Part shown: positions 1 to 8,729 of the stretch, piece after piece
Layout of the letters: each line of letters begins with the position of its first letter
How positions within the stretch are numbered: position 1 is the stretch's first letter
DNA from: CAYNJG01 sp965216885
GTDB taxonomy: Bacteria > Planctomycetota > Planctomycetia > Pirellulales > Pirellulaceae
Direction: 5' to 3'
DNA length: 64,000 bases
Assembly: GCA_965216885.1 (NCBI GenBank)
Contig: OZ244209.1
Location: 5,828,001-5,892,000, forward strand
Notes under the pieces: generated by a model
The model's input: the letters and a program-made list of their open reading frames with translations, nothing else
Databases searched by the model: none
Told to the model about the DNA's origin: nothing
Translations under genes and position numbers: made by a program

Positions 1-49
1 ACATTGTTTTCGGTCGTGTTCCCGGCCTGGCCGCCGGCCTGATCGTTAC

Positions 50-274
50 TCAAGCTTCTACCCGGTCGAGATCTTCCTGCGTGACCGTAATCTTGCGGCT
101 GAAGCCCGTGTGGACACGCACGTATTCGAGCACGCTCGCATTTTCGGGATCAGCGTGAAGCTTCTCCTCCAGACGAGCTTTCTCTTCCTGCTCCAGATGA
201 TCATACTCCTCTGGCCAAAGGGTCTCGTGCTCCATGATGAGAGCTTCCCGGTATGGATCAAACTTGTCCGGCAC
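50..274 (-). CDS. small conserved-looking hypothetical protein
   Basis: I do not recognise this 74-residue protein. It is very acidic, with a Glu-rich centre, and has no signal peptide, membrane segment or cysteine pair, so it is probably a small cytoplasmic helical protein. The longest open frame begins at a GTG at 283. However, an AGGAG Shine-Dalgarno sequence sits 8 nt before the next in-frame GTG at 274, which I take as the start (VPDKFDPYREAL...). It is divergent from the membrane protein gene at 450. The function is unknown. Confidence 0.55.
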   Translation of the reverse strand: MPDKFDPYREALIMEHETLWPEEYDHLEQEEKARLEEKLHADPENASVLEYVRVHTGFSRKITVTQEDLDRVEA

Positions 275-449
275 CTGTTTCACTCCTGTGCGAATTGCGG
301 TTCAAAAGGGGTTGGCGGCCCGGTGTGGGGCACTACCTGCGATGCCCAAACTTCCCGGCGAAGCCACATCTTCCGAGATCGACCGCTCGATGCCTACCCC
401 TGTGCGCCTATACTACCGGCAATAATACGATGAAGAAACTGGATTGGTT

Positions 450-992
450 ATGAACCGAGGCAAAGCCGTAATTCTGACGATGGTGCTGGTGGGGGTGTTC
501 CTCGCTGCCTTTGCATGGTGGGCCCGTTACTCGCGGAGCCTCGCTGTGCTGGAAAATCTGGGTCGCGAAGCCGTCATTGCGATCCGAACCGGCGAAAAGG
601 TCGAATTGCTGAAACTGGGCCCTGTCGGGGAAACGGCCGAGGACGCAGCCCCACCCAGCAGCAACGAGACCATCGTCCTTGCGGCGGGCGACGCCTCGAC
701 GTCACCGATCCTTGGCGTTCTGGACACCCGGGACATCACCAAATCCCCCGGGCTCATTCACGCACGGCATCATCTCGTTCACGAGAAGGGCTACGCGTGG
801 GACGAGGCCCGCCCGGAGAACTACGTCCCGGCGTGGGAGTCGGCCATGCGATTTACCGACGACGAAATTACCGCGACGATGCTGCTGGACCTTGACAGTC
901 GGCGGTGTTACTTCGTCGAAAGTGGCAAGGAATTCAGCCTGCAGCCCATCCTGACGGACGCCCTGCAAAAGTTCTTCGCCACCGTTCCCTGA
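450..992 (+). CDS. single-span membrane protein of unknown function
   Basis: This 180-residue protein starts at ATG 450; an in-frame TTG six bases upstream is less likely. Residues 7-25 form one hydrophobic segment followed by WWARYSR, which suggests a signal anchor with the rest outside the cytoplasm. The soluble part has no motif I recognise. It converges with the YdeI-like gene, leaving an 11-bp gap. Confidence 0.6.
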   Translation: MNRGKAVILTMVLVGVFLAAFAWWARYSRSLAVLENLGREAVIAIRTGEKVELLKLGPVGETAEDAAPPSSNETIVLAAGDASTSPILGVLDTRDITKSPGLIHARHHLVHEKGYAWDEARPENYVPAWESAMRFTDDEITATMLLDLDSRRCYFVESGKEFSLQPILTDALQKFFATVP

Positions 993-1003
993 GTGGCGTG
1001 AAC

Positions 1004-1474
1004 TCAACCTAATTCACGCAACCACTCGAACGCTTCCTCAACACGTCGCGCCTTCGTTGCCGCTTGCTTCGCCGAACCGACATGGTGGCAGATACTTCGC
1101 TGTTTGCCCGGAGTCAGATTTTCCCAGATCCGAGCCACCTCGGCATCCACGTCCAAAGCCGCCTGCAGCTCGGGCGGCAAGTTAACGGCATCCTGATCGG
1201 CAATTTCAAATTCGACTTGCACCGTGCAGCCGACATCCAGGCCGTACTGCTTCAACAGACGCTTCGAGAGCATGATGTACCAACGGCCCTTCGCCGGTTG
1301 AAGCGCTCCCTCAAAGTCGTTGCCCGCGACGGCACCGCGAATGCGTAGCCGCGGATACTGATCCAAAGGCAATTCCTTCTGCGTCTTTCGCGTCACGAAA
1401 ACGACGGTGTACCTGTATTTGCCAACGTCGTGCTCGACCACCTTGCCTTTGAGGCCATAGGTGAAGGCGCTCAT
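1004..1474 (-). CDS. YdeI/OmpD-associated family protein with DUF1905 domain
   Basis: This is a 156-residue protein. Its N-terminal half has the DUF1905 pattern (KYRYTVVFV at about 18-27, then GRWYIMLSKRLLKQYGLDVGCTV). The C-terminal half has the YdeI/OmdA helical pattern (LTPGKQRSICHHVGSAKQAATKARRVEEAF). Family members are small cytoplasmic proteins whose biochemical role is poorly defined. The ATG at 1474 is preceded by a GAGGAG ribosome binding site. The rhomboid gene stops 18 bp upstream on the same strand, so the two are probably co-transcribed. Confidence 0.8.
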   Translation of the reverse strand: MSAFTYGLKGKVVEHDVGKYRYTVVFVTRKTQKELPLDQYPRLRIRGAVAGNDFEGALQPAKGRWYIMLSKRLLKQYGLDVGCTVQVEFEIADQDAVNLPPELQAALDVDAEVARIWENLTPGKQRSICHHVGSAKQAATKARRVEEAFEWLRELG

Positions 1475-1492
1475 CGTGTCTCCTCAAATGAG

Positions 1493-2398
1493 TTAACGCG
1501 AATTACCAAGCAGGGTTGGGAGGTATCCAATAAAAGCTCCCGTCGCCAATCCACCGGCATGTGCCCACGCCGCGACGTTGGCAAACATGCCCGCGCCCCT
1601 AAAGTCCAGAACCAGGAACACAAACAACAGGATGACGATGAACTGGTCGAGCTGGTAGCCGTCCCGCTTGCGGACAAGGATGTAGCCAAATAGCGCATAG
1701 ACCACGCCGCTAATGCCCACGACGTTTGGTCCGGTGGCCGACACCTGGGCCACGTTCGACACCACGGCCGAAACGAGCACGATCACCAGGAACCGCTGCC
1801 AGCCGATCTTCGCCTCGATCTGTGAACCCAGAAAACGCAGCCAATAGAGGTTGAATACGATGTGCAGCACACTGCCAATACCGCCCGTCCACGGGGCATG
1901 CAGGAAGATGGGTGTTACGAGTCGCCAGATTTGACCCTGCATGATGTTGTAGAACGCACTGTTAATTTGCGGATCATAGATATCGGCAAACTTCAGCAAA
2001 CGCTTGGCCCACGTTGGCCCCGGAAAGCAGCCGCCCAAAACGGCAACCGCGATACAGGCAATAATCAGATAGAACGTTGCTGGTGCTCGCTTGGAGAGCG
2101 GCCCGGTCCAACTACCGCGAACGTTGCGGAAGTTCTTCTTGACCTCCATTCGCTTCTTGATTTCGGCCGCCCGTATCTCGCCGGCACGCTGGCTGGCCTC
2201 GAGATATTGCTGATCGTTGGGATTCGCCTGAAACTCTTTCAGCTCATTTCGGGCAGGTTCGAGGTGATTTTCGTCCTTGACCCAAATCAGCCATTGATCA
2301 CCATCCTCTTCCGCTTGCGCGGAGATTTGCAGCGTTTTAAGGAAGTCGACAAACCGGGAAGCGTCTACTTCGTTTTCCAGAGATCCGATCTGTCGCAT
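1493..2398 (-). CDS. rhomboid family intramembrane serine protease
   Basis: This 301-residue protein has a soluble N-terminal region of about 100 residues resembling the GlpG cytoplasmic domain, followed by about six membrane helices. The rhomboid signatures are present: HIVFNLYWL near 180, the catalytic serine in GISGVVYALFGY near 230, and the catalytic histidine in WAHAGGLATGAFIGYL near 281. It should cleave single-span membrane proteins within the bilayer; the substrate is not predictable. It is upstream of the YdeI-like gene and divergent from parA. Confidence 0.92.
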   Translation of the reverse strand: MRQIGSLENEVDASRFVDFLKTLQISAQAEEDGDQWLIWVKDENHLEPARNELKEFQANPNDQQYLEASQRAGEIRAAEIKKRMEVKKNFRNVRGSWTGPLSKRAPATFYLIIACIAVAVLGGCFPGPTWAKRLLKFADIYDPQINSAFYNIMQGQIWRLVTPIFLHAPWTGGIGSVLHIVFNLYWLRFLGSQIEAKIGWQRFLVIVLVSAVVSNVAQVSATGPNVVGISGVVYALFGYILVRKRDGYQLDQFIVILLFVFLVLDFRGAGMFANVAAWAHAGGLATGAFIGYLPTLLGNSR

Positions 2399-2529
2399 AT
2401 GCGTTCAGCCTTCATTTAGTGCTTGCAGCCCCAATTATCCGGGAAACGCGGCGTTTAGGCGAGATGGGGGTCGCAGACGTAAAAGTTTGGCCGCGCCAGC
2501 TCCACTAGATGGCGAAAACTGCATGCAGC

Positions 2530-2535
2530 TATAAT
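2530..2535 (+). promoter_or_regulatory. candidate -10 box for the ParA-type gene
   Basis: A perfect TATAAT lies 32 bp upstream of the ParA-type start codon. No convincing -35 hexamer is found 16-18 bp further upstream. Confidence 0.4.
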
Positions 2536-2567
2536 CAGACGCATCCACAGCAAGACGGAGTTTGCAG

Positions 2568-3389
2568 ATGCGATCGATTGCCATAATGAATCAAAAAGGG
2601 GGTGTGGGGAAAACCACAACCGCCGTCAACCTTGCTGCTGCGTTGGCGGAGCTCGATAAACGAGTCTGTTTGATCGATCTGGACCCTCAGGCGCACGCGT
2701 CGCTCCATCTTGGCCTTGCGACCGAAGACGATGCCGGGCCAACGATTTATGACGTGCTGGTGAACCGCATGTCACTGGAAGACGTCCGCAAAAAGGTCTC
2801 CAAAAACCTGTTCGTAGTCCCCTCGCATCTGGATCTGGCAGCCGCCGAGGTCGAATTGGCGGGCGAAGTTGGGCGAGAGGTCCTGCTGCGTGACCGAATC
2901 AATGAAGACACGGGTGAGTTTGACTTTATGCTCATCGATTGCCCACCATCGCTGGGCATCCTGACACTGAACGCGTTGGTAGGCGTCAAGGAAGTGTTCT
3001 TGCCACTACAACCGCATTTTCTTGCCTTGCACGGCATGAGCAAATTGCTGGGAACCGTTGATGTCGTGGCCCAGCGACTGAACCCGGAACTGCGCATGAC
3101 GGGCGTCGTGATTTGTATGAATGAAGCGTCGACCAAACTCGCATCGGAAGTACGACGCGACGCGGAATCTTTCTTCACGGCGGTGGACGACGACCGTTGT
3201 CCGTGGAGTCGAGCGACCATCTTCGAGACTTCGATTCGCCGAAACATTCGTCTCGCCGAGGCTCCCAGTTTTGGCGAATCCATCTTCGAGTACGCTCCGC
3301 ATTGCAATGGAGCGCAGGACTACCGTCTTCTGGCGGAAGAGATTCTGAACGCAAACTCAGTCGAACCGGTCGCAGCGAACCAGACATAG
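2568..3389 (+). CDS. ParA/Soj-type partitioning ATPase
   Basis: This 273-residue protein starts with MRSIAIMNQKGGVGKTTTAVNL; KGGVGKTT is the deviant Walker A motif of ParA/MinD ATPases. It also has the Walker A' region (LIDLDPQAHAS) and Walker B (LIDCPPSLGILTLNAL). ParA ATPases position chromosomes, plasmids or large protein complexes. No parB partner or parS site is adjacent, so it may be an orphan ParA placing some other cargo. I chose ATG 2568 over the upstream TTG because the conserved beta strand begins right after it. Confidence 0.9.
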   Translation: MRSIAIMNQKGGVGKTTTAVNLAAALAELDKRVCLIDLDPQAHASLHLGLATEDDAGPTIYDVLVNRMSLEDVRKKVSKNLFVVPSHLDLAAAEVELAGEVGREVLLRDRINEDTGEFDFMLIDCPPSLGILTLNALVGVKEVFLPLQPHFLALHGMSKLLGTVDVVAQRLNPELRMTGVVICMNEASTKLASEVRRDAESFFTAVDDDRCPWSRATIFETSIRRNIRLAEAPSFGESIFEYAPHCNGAQDYRLLAEEILNANSVEPVAANQT

Positions 3390-3899
3390 ACCCGGATCTG
3401 GGGAGCCTGTCATCCGGTGCCATCTGCGAGCGAAATATTCCGGATTGGTTAGCCTGCTTTCGCCGCGTCGGTGACGTGACCTCTGTCTCGCCGAGCACTC
3501 GCCAACAAGCACCGGTGTCCATTTTTGACTGACACCGCTGAGGATAGGCGTAGAGGCGAACCGAGAGCGGTTTGTCCAACCGACTTCAGTTCGAGCATTC
3601 GCGAATCTGCTGAGGATGATGTGTCCGCTGTCTCGATGGAAAGTGGCGAACAAGCAGCGGTGTCGTGGGAGTTATCACACCGCCGAGTTTACGACCCGCG
3701 TTCATCCACTTATTCGACGCCGACTCAGCAAGGGCAAGAGCCCAAAACCAGCTAACGCCATCGCCGCCGTCGATGGCTCCGGAATCGACTGACCAAAAAT
3801 CTTGCGGGTACTCAATAGTTGGCTTGTCTTCGAGAAAAACGGGTTGATAACGCCGTCTGACACGCTTAACCTTCTGTTGGAATAAGGGGGCGGTCAACA
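3390..3899. repeat. gene-free stretch with a dispersed-repeat copy (locus A)
   Basis: No credible gene is seen here. A perfect 10-bp inverted repeat (GACACCGCTG at 3531-3540, CAGCGGTGTC at 3655-3664) encloses about 115 bp. A 22-bp segment at 3571-3592 is identical to 13512-13533. Short words ACCGCTG and CAGCGGT recur, as they do in the other gene-poor gaps up to 18.6 kb. This is a diverged member of the repeat family described in the findings. Confidence 0.5.
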
Positions 3900-3965
3900 T
3901 TGAGGATCAAGTTGACCGAAGGCAGCAAATTGGGTTTTGTAAGAGCAATTTTGGGGATATCACAC

Positions 3966-5144
3966 ATGAGACGTACACACTTCTTTGCTGCGGCTTTGGT
4001 CACAGCATCGGTATTGGTCACACCCGCAGCATACGGACAAGACGGCCCGCTATGGATCGATTTCAATTCAACCACGCAGGACAACGGTCCACATCCACAC
4101 CCTGAATACCAGTCGTACGATGCTGGCCACGAAGTTGCTGCAGACTTCGTCACTCGCGACTACGAAGCGTTTAGCTCCACGGTTAGCTTCACTCCATCTT
4201 GGCCTGACTCTACCGCGAATACAGTGATGCAAGCGATCGACCGTGGTTCGCAGGCGGTTGATGAAGACGGCTTCAAGGTTGTTGGTAGCCACGATTTGAC
4301 TTGGTTTGCGGCAGATCCCCCCAGCTTCCCCGAAGGCGATGATATTCTCGCAGAGGAAGATACGACCAACAGTATCGACCTTGTCACTGACTGGATCGGC
4401 GTAGATACGCGGACGGGTAATGGTGGCAATGGCGACTTCGATGGCGAAGTCGGAGATCCCACGCGTATGCTGTTCACCTTGTCGGGCGTTCCTGCTGGCG
4501 AATACAACTGGATCTCGTTTCACCACGATACCGAGTTCATGCACGGTAGTTTCTGGTTCGACTACTCGACCGATGGCGGATCGACTTTTGAGCCTGTCGG
4601 TGACCGCGAATTCCGAATGACGAAGAGTAATCCCAGCGCAAGCAACCCTCCTGCAGATGAAGACTACTTCTTTGGTGGTTTTGACCTCGACACCTTAGAA
4701 CCCCTTGATCTGAACGACCTTCCTTCGACGATCAATTTTGACTTCACAGCGACCGGCGATGATGTGGTGTTACAGTTCACGCCACTTTCGGCCGATGCAG
4801 TCCACACTCAGTTCGTTGGCGTCAACGGTTTCCAGCTGACGCAGACTGGGCCACCCACCAACATGTGCAACCCCAACTCGCTGGGCGACTTGGACGGTGA
4901 CGGCGAAGTCGCCTTCCCGGACTTCCTTATCCTGTCGGGCAACTTTGGCACGATGGTGTCCGGTACGCATACGACGGGTGACATCGACTGCGACGGCGAA
5001 GTCGCTTTCCCCGACTTCCTGATTCTTTCAGGCAACTTCGGAATGACGATCGGTGCAGCCGAATCCGTTCCAGAGCCATCGGGACTTGCTCTATTTGGCT
5101 GCTCTAGCTTGTTCCTCGGACTACTTCGTCGACGACGAAACTAG
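3966..5144 (+). CDS. PEP-CTERM surface protein with dockerin-like repeats
   Basis: This 392-residue protein begins with a signal peptide (MRRTHFFAAALVTASVLVTPAAYGQ). It ends with a PEP-CTERM sorting signal: VPEPSGLALF, a hydrophobic helix, then LLRRRRN. Two copies of a calcium-loop-like dockerin type I motif (DLDGDGEVAFPDFLILSGNFG and a close repeat) lie at about 320-375. Such proteins are exported and processed by exosortase/archaeosortase-type enzymes. I chose ATG 3966, the codon that begins the signal peptide, over an upstream TTG at 3900. The central domain is not recognised. Confidence 0.85.
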   Translation: MRRTHFFAAALVTASVLVTPAAYGQDGPLWIDFNSTTQDNGPHPHPEYQSYDAGHEVAADFVTRDYEAFSSTVSFTPSWPDSTANTVMQAIDRGSQAVDEDGFKVVGSHDLTWFAADPPSFPEGDDILAEEDTTNSIDLVTDWIGVDTRTGNGGNGDFDGEVGDPTRMLFTLSGVPAGEYNWISFHHDTEFMHGSFWFDYSTDGGSTFEPVGDREFRMTKSNPSASNPPADEDYFFGGFDLDTLEPLDLNDLPSTINFDFTATGDDVVLQFTPLSADAVHTQFVGVNGFQLTQTGPPTNMCNPNSLGDLDGDGEVAFPDFLILSGNFGTMVSGTHTTGDIDCDGEVAFPDFLILSGNFGMTIGAAESVPEPSGLALFGCSSLFLGLLRRRRN

Positions 5145-5171
5145 GCACCGCACGCGAAACATTGTCATTTA

Positions 5172-5205
5172 AAAGAGCGGTCAGAAAATTGACCGCTCTT
5201 TTTTT
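5172..5205 (+). terminator. rho-independent terminator after the PEP-CTERM gene
   Basis: A 10-bp stem (AGAGCGGTCA / TGACCGCTCT) with a loop of about 6 nt is followed by a run of T. It lies 28 bp after the stop codon. Confidence 0.85.
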
Positions 5206-5601
5206 ACGTCCATACGATGGTTCACGCTTTCACCAAGCCTATTCAACTTTCTTCAATGCATCGGACTTCCCCCAACAATCAACAACAGTGCGACAACAAA
5301 GTGCGATCGATTCGCTCTGCTCCGTCAGCAATTCGACTGATTTGGCAGCGAACACATAGACGATAGACTTGGAATAATGTCCAACACACCGTCGAGCAGC
5401 CACATCACAGAATAAAGTGCTTTTCTTCGACTGGTCGCACGAATTCTCTAGTAGCAGCTTTTTCCAGTCGTCGGTCTGCGTCAACTAAGCTTCGGGCCCT
5501 CGTTCCGTGCGTTCGGAGTGAAACTAGTGAAACTCCGAAGCACGTTAATTTGCGTCGGTGAGCAAGACCTCGGAAGTTAGGCCAACAGTCTACGAGACAG
5601 C
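5206..5601. other. gene-poor stretch, possible decayed frame on the minus strand
   Basis: A minus-strand frame at 5239-5484 encodes 81 protein-like residues (including KSTLFCDVAARRCVGHYSKS). It has only a TTG start and an in-frame stop directly before it, so it could be a decayed gene or chance. Nothing else is recognisable. Confidence 0.3.
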
Positions 5602-5694
5602 GGTTTGACACACCGACGTTTCGGAAGATTTCTCCAGACAAACAGCGGTCAACAAGACCGATGCACTTGGCGACGCTGAGCTAAGCTCGGCGGT
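5602..5694. repeat. perfect 93-bp direct repeat, copy 1 (locus B)
   Basis: Positions 5602-5694 are identical to 7495-7587. Copy 1 also carries an extended inverted repeat: AAACAGCGGTCA at 5640-5651 pairs with TGACCGCTGTTT at 5699-5710, with an inner GACCG/CGGTC pair and a small AGCT-A-AGCT hairpin. The homology continues weakly to about 5750, where a segment around CCACGGAATTGCAAGAGGTG matches 7609-7640 and 9675-9707. Confidence 0.85.
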
Positions 5695-5764
5695 CGATGT
5701 GACCGCTGTTTCGCAGGAATCCACGGAATTGCAAGAGGTGTTCATCAGCTTTGGGCGTCTGTGA

Positions 5765-5938
5765 CAGTTTGACCCGTTAGAAGCAGGTGATGCGGAGCTG
5801 ATCGAGCGTTTCGAGGATTTACGCGACCAACGAGCGTTTGAAGAGCTTGTCGTCCGCCATCGCCCCATGGTCTTAGCAACGGCCCGGCGCGTTCTAGCGA
5901 GGATCCACGACACAGCCCTTTCAGCCTTGACTAGCTGA
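5765..5938 (+). pseudogene. N-terminal remnant of an ECF sigma factor
   Basis: Reading from 5765 after a stop codon gives about 57 residues, including DAELIERFEDLRDQRAFEEL and VVRHRPMVLATARRVLARIHD. This is the sigma-70 region 2 start typical of planctomycete ECF factors (AFxELVxRHxPMVLxxxRRVLxxxHDAED). The match stops exactly at HD, before the region 2 core, and the frame ends at 5936-5938. There is no start codon in frame. It lies next to the direct repeat, which suggests loss by rearrangement. Confidence 0.6.
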
Positions 5939-6105
5939 AAGAACCTCCCAAAACAACTTCCTCATTCAATGGCCGGGATAACCCGATCATCACTGGACCG
6001 TTCAACCCGATCCCTGACAGCAATTGGCAACCGACATTGGACGCCTGCCGTCGCACCTTTGTCGAAACACTACCGGCTCATCATTCCCGTTCGTTGTAGG
6101 CGAGC

Positions 6106-7275
6106 CTAGGGCCCGTCGATATCTTTGATCGCTTCGTATGCACAGTCTTGCACCTCTGCGCTTTTGTCATGCTCATAGATCTCCTGGAGCGTTGGAATCG
6201 CATCCTTGGCGTCGGGACCGAATGAGCCAAGCGTCCGCACGACGCTTTCGCGAACCAGGGGACTCTTATCTACCTTCAACACTTCGACTATTGCAGCAGT
6301 CTCCGTCTTTGCGCCAATCCTCCCCAATGCCTCCGCCACCTTTACGCGAACTTCTTCGTCGGTGTCGTTCCTAAGGGTCTTTAGAAGGCTTGAGGTAGCC
6401 TCGTTGGCCGAAGGCCCCATGTTCCCGATCGCCTCTGCAGCATACGCACGAACAAGGGAATACGCGTCCTCTTCGAGTGAACGCAACAGTGCGGCCATGG
6501 CTTCTTCAACGGAGGGTCGGACTCCACCAATCGCATAAGCAACTTTGCTGCGCACCTCATCGTCGCTGTCCTTCTTGAGAGCCAATAAAAGCGCCGGAAT
6601 CGCTGCATCAGCGTTGGGGCCGATTTGACCGATTGCATCGGCGGACCAGTGTCGTACCAACGAGACTTCGTCAGTGCTCACGGCCTCGCGGAGGGCATTG
6701 ATCGCAGCATTAGTTGGTGGGGTAATCTTGCCGATGGTTTGAGCTGCAGCGATGCGCACTGATGAGGCATCGTCAGTTCTTAGGGCATCGACCAGCGGGG
6801 GTAGTGCAGAAGCAATGGCCTTGGCAGCTAGAGCTTCGTCTGACGCATCAATCGGCTCCGCTTGCGGCGGTCTTGTACCTGCAATTGCGCCAATGGCGCG
6901 GATCGCACAAGAGCGAACTACTTCGTCTTCATCTTCTTGCAGTACTCCGGCCAGCTTCGCGACAACAACTGGAGTCGCGCGTAGGTCCTGCAATGCCGTA
7001 TGTTGCAGGGCCTCAATCACATTTGCACGAACCTCGGGCAGACGATCGTCTAGGATGTCAATTAGCGCGGGAACCGCTTCTGCGCCATAAAGAGCAATCC
7101 AGTCGCTTGCTCTGCCTACATCCGAGTGGTTCTGGATGAGATCGATGTACTCATCGATTGTCTTACGACCCTGCGCCGGCTCGACGCGTTTTCCGTTGCT
7201 TCCCTTGTCGCGGTTGCATCCAAACAGCAAAGCGCAGATGAACATGAGGAAATACAAACGTCGCATCATTCTCAT
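6106..7275 (-). CDS. HEAT-repeat lipoprotein
   Basis: This 389-residue protein has a lipoprotein signal peptide (MMRRLYFLMFICALLFGCN, with LLFGC as lipobox), so it should be anchored to a membrane outside the cytoplasm. From about residue 40 to the end it is built of about nine HEAT/PBS-lyase-like helical repeats, such as AIPALLLALKKDSDDEVRSK with the next helix beginning VAYAIG. HEAT solenoids bind proteins; no catalytic motif is seen. The gene and the ECF remnant lie between the two 93-bp direct repeats. Confidence 0.88.
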   Translation of the reverse strand: MRMMRRLYFLMFICALLFGCNRDKGSNGKRVEPAQGRKTIDEYIDLIQNHSDVGRASDWIALYGAEAVPALIDILDDRLPEVRANVIEALQHTALQDLRATPVVVAKLAGVLQEDEDEVVRSCAIRAIGAIAGTRPPQAEPIDASDEALAAKAIASALPPLVDALRTDDASSVRIAAAQTIGKITPPTNAAINALREAVSTDEVSLVRHWSADAIGQIGPNADAAIPALLLALKKDSDDEVRSKVAYAIGGVRPSVEEAMAALLRSLEEDAYSLVRAYAAEAIGNMGPSANEATSSLLKTLRNDTDEEVRVKVAEALGRIGAKTETAAIVEVLKVDKSPLVRESVVRTLGSFGPDAKDAIPTLQEIYEHDKSAEVQDCAYEAIKDIDGP

Positions 7276-7494
7276 TCGTCGACAAATGTCGTTTGATTGG
7301 ATGGAGGGGCCGACAATATGGCTGCGGTCCGTGACGTGTCAAGGAGAGCTTAGCAGATTGAGACGGATGAGCGAGCCACTATCCATGCTTTGACGCTGAG
7401 CAGTGCCGGCAAGATTCGTCCGAAAGCAAAACAGCTCTCCATGCTCAGAGGTGAATCCGACCGATGTAGTTAGCGGCAAGTCGTACGTGCGGGA
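7276..7494. other. gene-free spacer before the second direct repeat
   Basis: No gene or clear signal is seen. Short words related to the dispersed repeat (GACCGATG) occur. Confidence 0.4.
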
Positions 7495-7640
7495 GGTTTG
7501 ACACACCGACGTTTCGGAAGATTTCTCCAGACAAACAGCGGTCAACAAGACCGATGCACTTGGCGACGCTGAGCTAAGCTCGGCGGTTGATGTGGCCGAC
7601 GCGACTTAGGAATCCGCCGAACTGCATGAGGTGAGAACGA
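7495..7640. repeat. perfect 93-bp direct repeat, copy 2, upstream of the reverse transcriptase
   Basis: Positions 7495-7587 are identical to 5602-5694. The right arm of the long inverted repeat present in copy 1 has diverged here. A second homologous block (GGAATCCGCCGAACTGCATG) follows at about 7610. The repeat ends about 50-100 bp before the reverse transcriptase start. Confidence 0.85.
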
Positions 7641-7685
7641 CCGATGCAGATTCTTGCCGCAAATCCGCCTCTGTAGAATACGCTG

Positions 7686-8729
7686 ATGCTCACCAACTTG
7701 ATGAACGAAATCACCTCCGACGACGTGCTTGAACAAGCTTTTGCTTGGCTGTGCAAACGACGCGAGAACTATTCGCACAACGATGAAGTCTGGCGAATCC
7801 GTGAGCGTTGGGACGACATCAAACCGCAGCTTCAGCGTCAGCTACGTCGTGGCGACTATCCGTTCTCGCCACTCCGCCGAGTCCACCGGACAGACGACGA
7901 CCTTGAAATCTGGTCTGCACTCGACTCATTGGTGCTCAAAGCCATCGCCATCGTCTTTACGAAGCGACTCGTTCCGCAGCTCTCCAAACGCTGCACACAC
8001 ATAACCGGAAATGGCGGTTCGAAGGCCGCCGTGCGGGAAGTGATTGCCAAGCTTCCTGACAACAAGTTTGTCTTCCGCACGGATGTGAAAAGCTACTATG
8101 CCAGTATCAGTCACGACATCTTGTTCGACCAATTGAAGCAATTCATCAACGACCCACGACTGCTCGATTTGCTTTGGCAATACATGCGTCGCACGGTCGA
8201 TGACGGCGGCATCTACGAAGACATCGAGCAAGGTATCTCGCTCGGTTGCCCGCTATCGCCATTGATGGGAGCGTTGTTCCTGGATGTACTGGACCGCAGG
8301 GTCGAAGCGACGGGTCTGTTCTATGTCCGCTTCATGGACGACTGGGTGATTTTGGCTCCCACCAGATGGAGCTTGCGGAAAGCGGTTCGAATTGTAAATG
8401 AAACGCTTGATGAGCTACGAGTGCAGCAGCATCCCGACAAGACGTTTATCGGAAAGACCGACCGAGGATTCAGCTTCCTCGGCTACGCATTCAATGAACA
8501 TGGCTTGGTCGGAATCGCCCGACCGACAAAACAGAGATTCAACGAGCGTATACGCCTTGGGTGGGAACCAGCCACACTTTATGAGCGAGGTGCGAGTGTC
8601 GCTCGCATTGGCGACTACATCCGCCGTTGGTTGATTTGGGTTAAGAGTGGACTGACTAGATTCGCGTTCGACGATTTCGCCACCATCTTGTGCCCACTCC
8701 AACAAAGCCCACTAACGATAAAAACATGA
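7686..8729 (+). CDS. solitary reverse transcriptase
   Basis: This 347-residue RNA-dependent DNA polymerase has the core RT blocks: FRTDVKSYYASISHD (motif A), GISLGCPLSPLMGALFLD (QGxxxSP-type motif B), YVRFMDDWVILAPT (motif C with MDD), and QQHPDKTFIGKTDRGFSFLGY (motifs D/E). There is no maturase or endonuclease domain and no intron RNA is evident. Motif B is SP, not the SQ of diversity-generating RTs, and motif C is not the YADD of retrons. From memory it resembles a stand-alone RT group seen in integron cassettes, but that is unverified. Its role (defence, mobility or domesticated) is unknown. The 3' end overlaps the convergent PEP-CTERM gene by 74 bp. No strong ribosome binding site precedes ATG 7686; ATG 7701 is an alternative. 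Confidence 0.88.
   Translation: MLTNLMNEITSDDVLEQAFAWLCKRRENYSHNDEVWRIRERWDDIKPQLQRQLRRGDYPFSPLRRVHRTDDDLEIWSALDSLVLKAIAIVFTKRLVPQLSKRCTHITGNGGSKAAVREVIAKLPDNKFVFRTDVKSYYASISHDILFDQLKQFINDPRLLDLLWQYMRRTVDDGGIYEDIEQGISLGCPLSPLMGALFLDVLDRRVEATGLFYVRFMDDWVILAPTRWSLRKAVRIVNETLDELRVQQHPDKTFIGKTDRGFSFLGYAFNEHGLVGIARPTKQRFNERIRLGWEPATLYERGASVARIGDYIRRWLIWVKSGLTRFAFDDFATILCPLQQSPLTIKT

Noticed and set aside
5239..5484. 81-residue minus-strand frame with protein-like sequence
   Set aside because: It has no ATG or GTG, and a stop codon directly precedes the TTG. It could be a decayed gene but is not annotated as one.
7495..8729. Diversity-generating retroelement or retron around the reverse transcriptase
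   Set aside because: Motif B reads SP instead of SQ, there is no Avd or template/variable repeat pair, and motif C is not YADD. No msr-msd-like RNA could be drawn with confidence.
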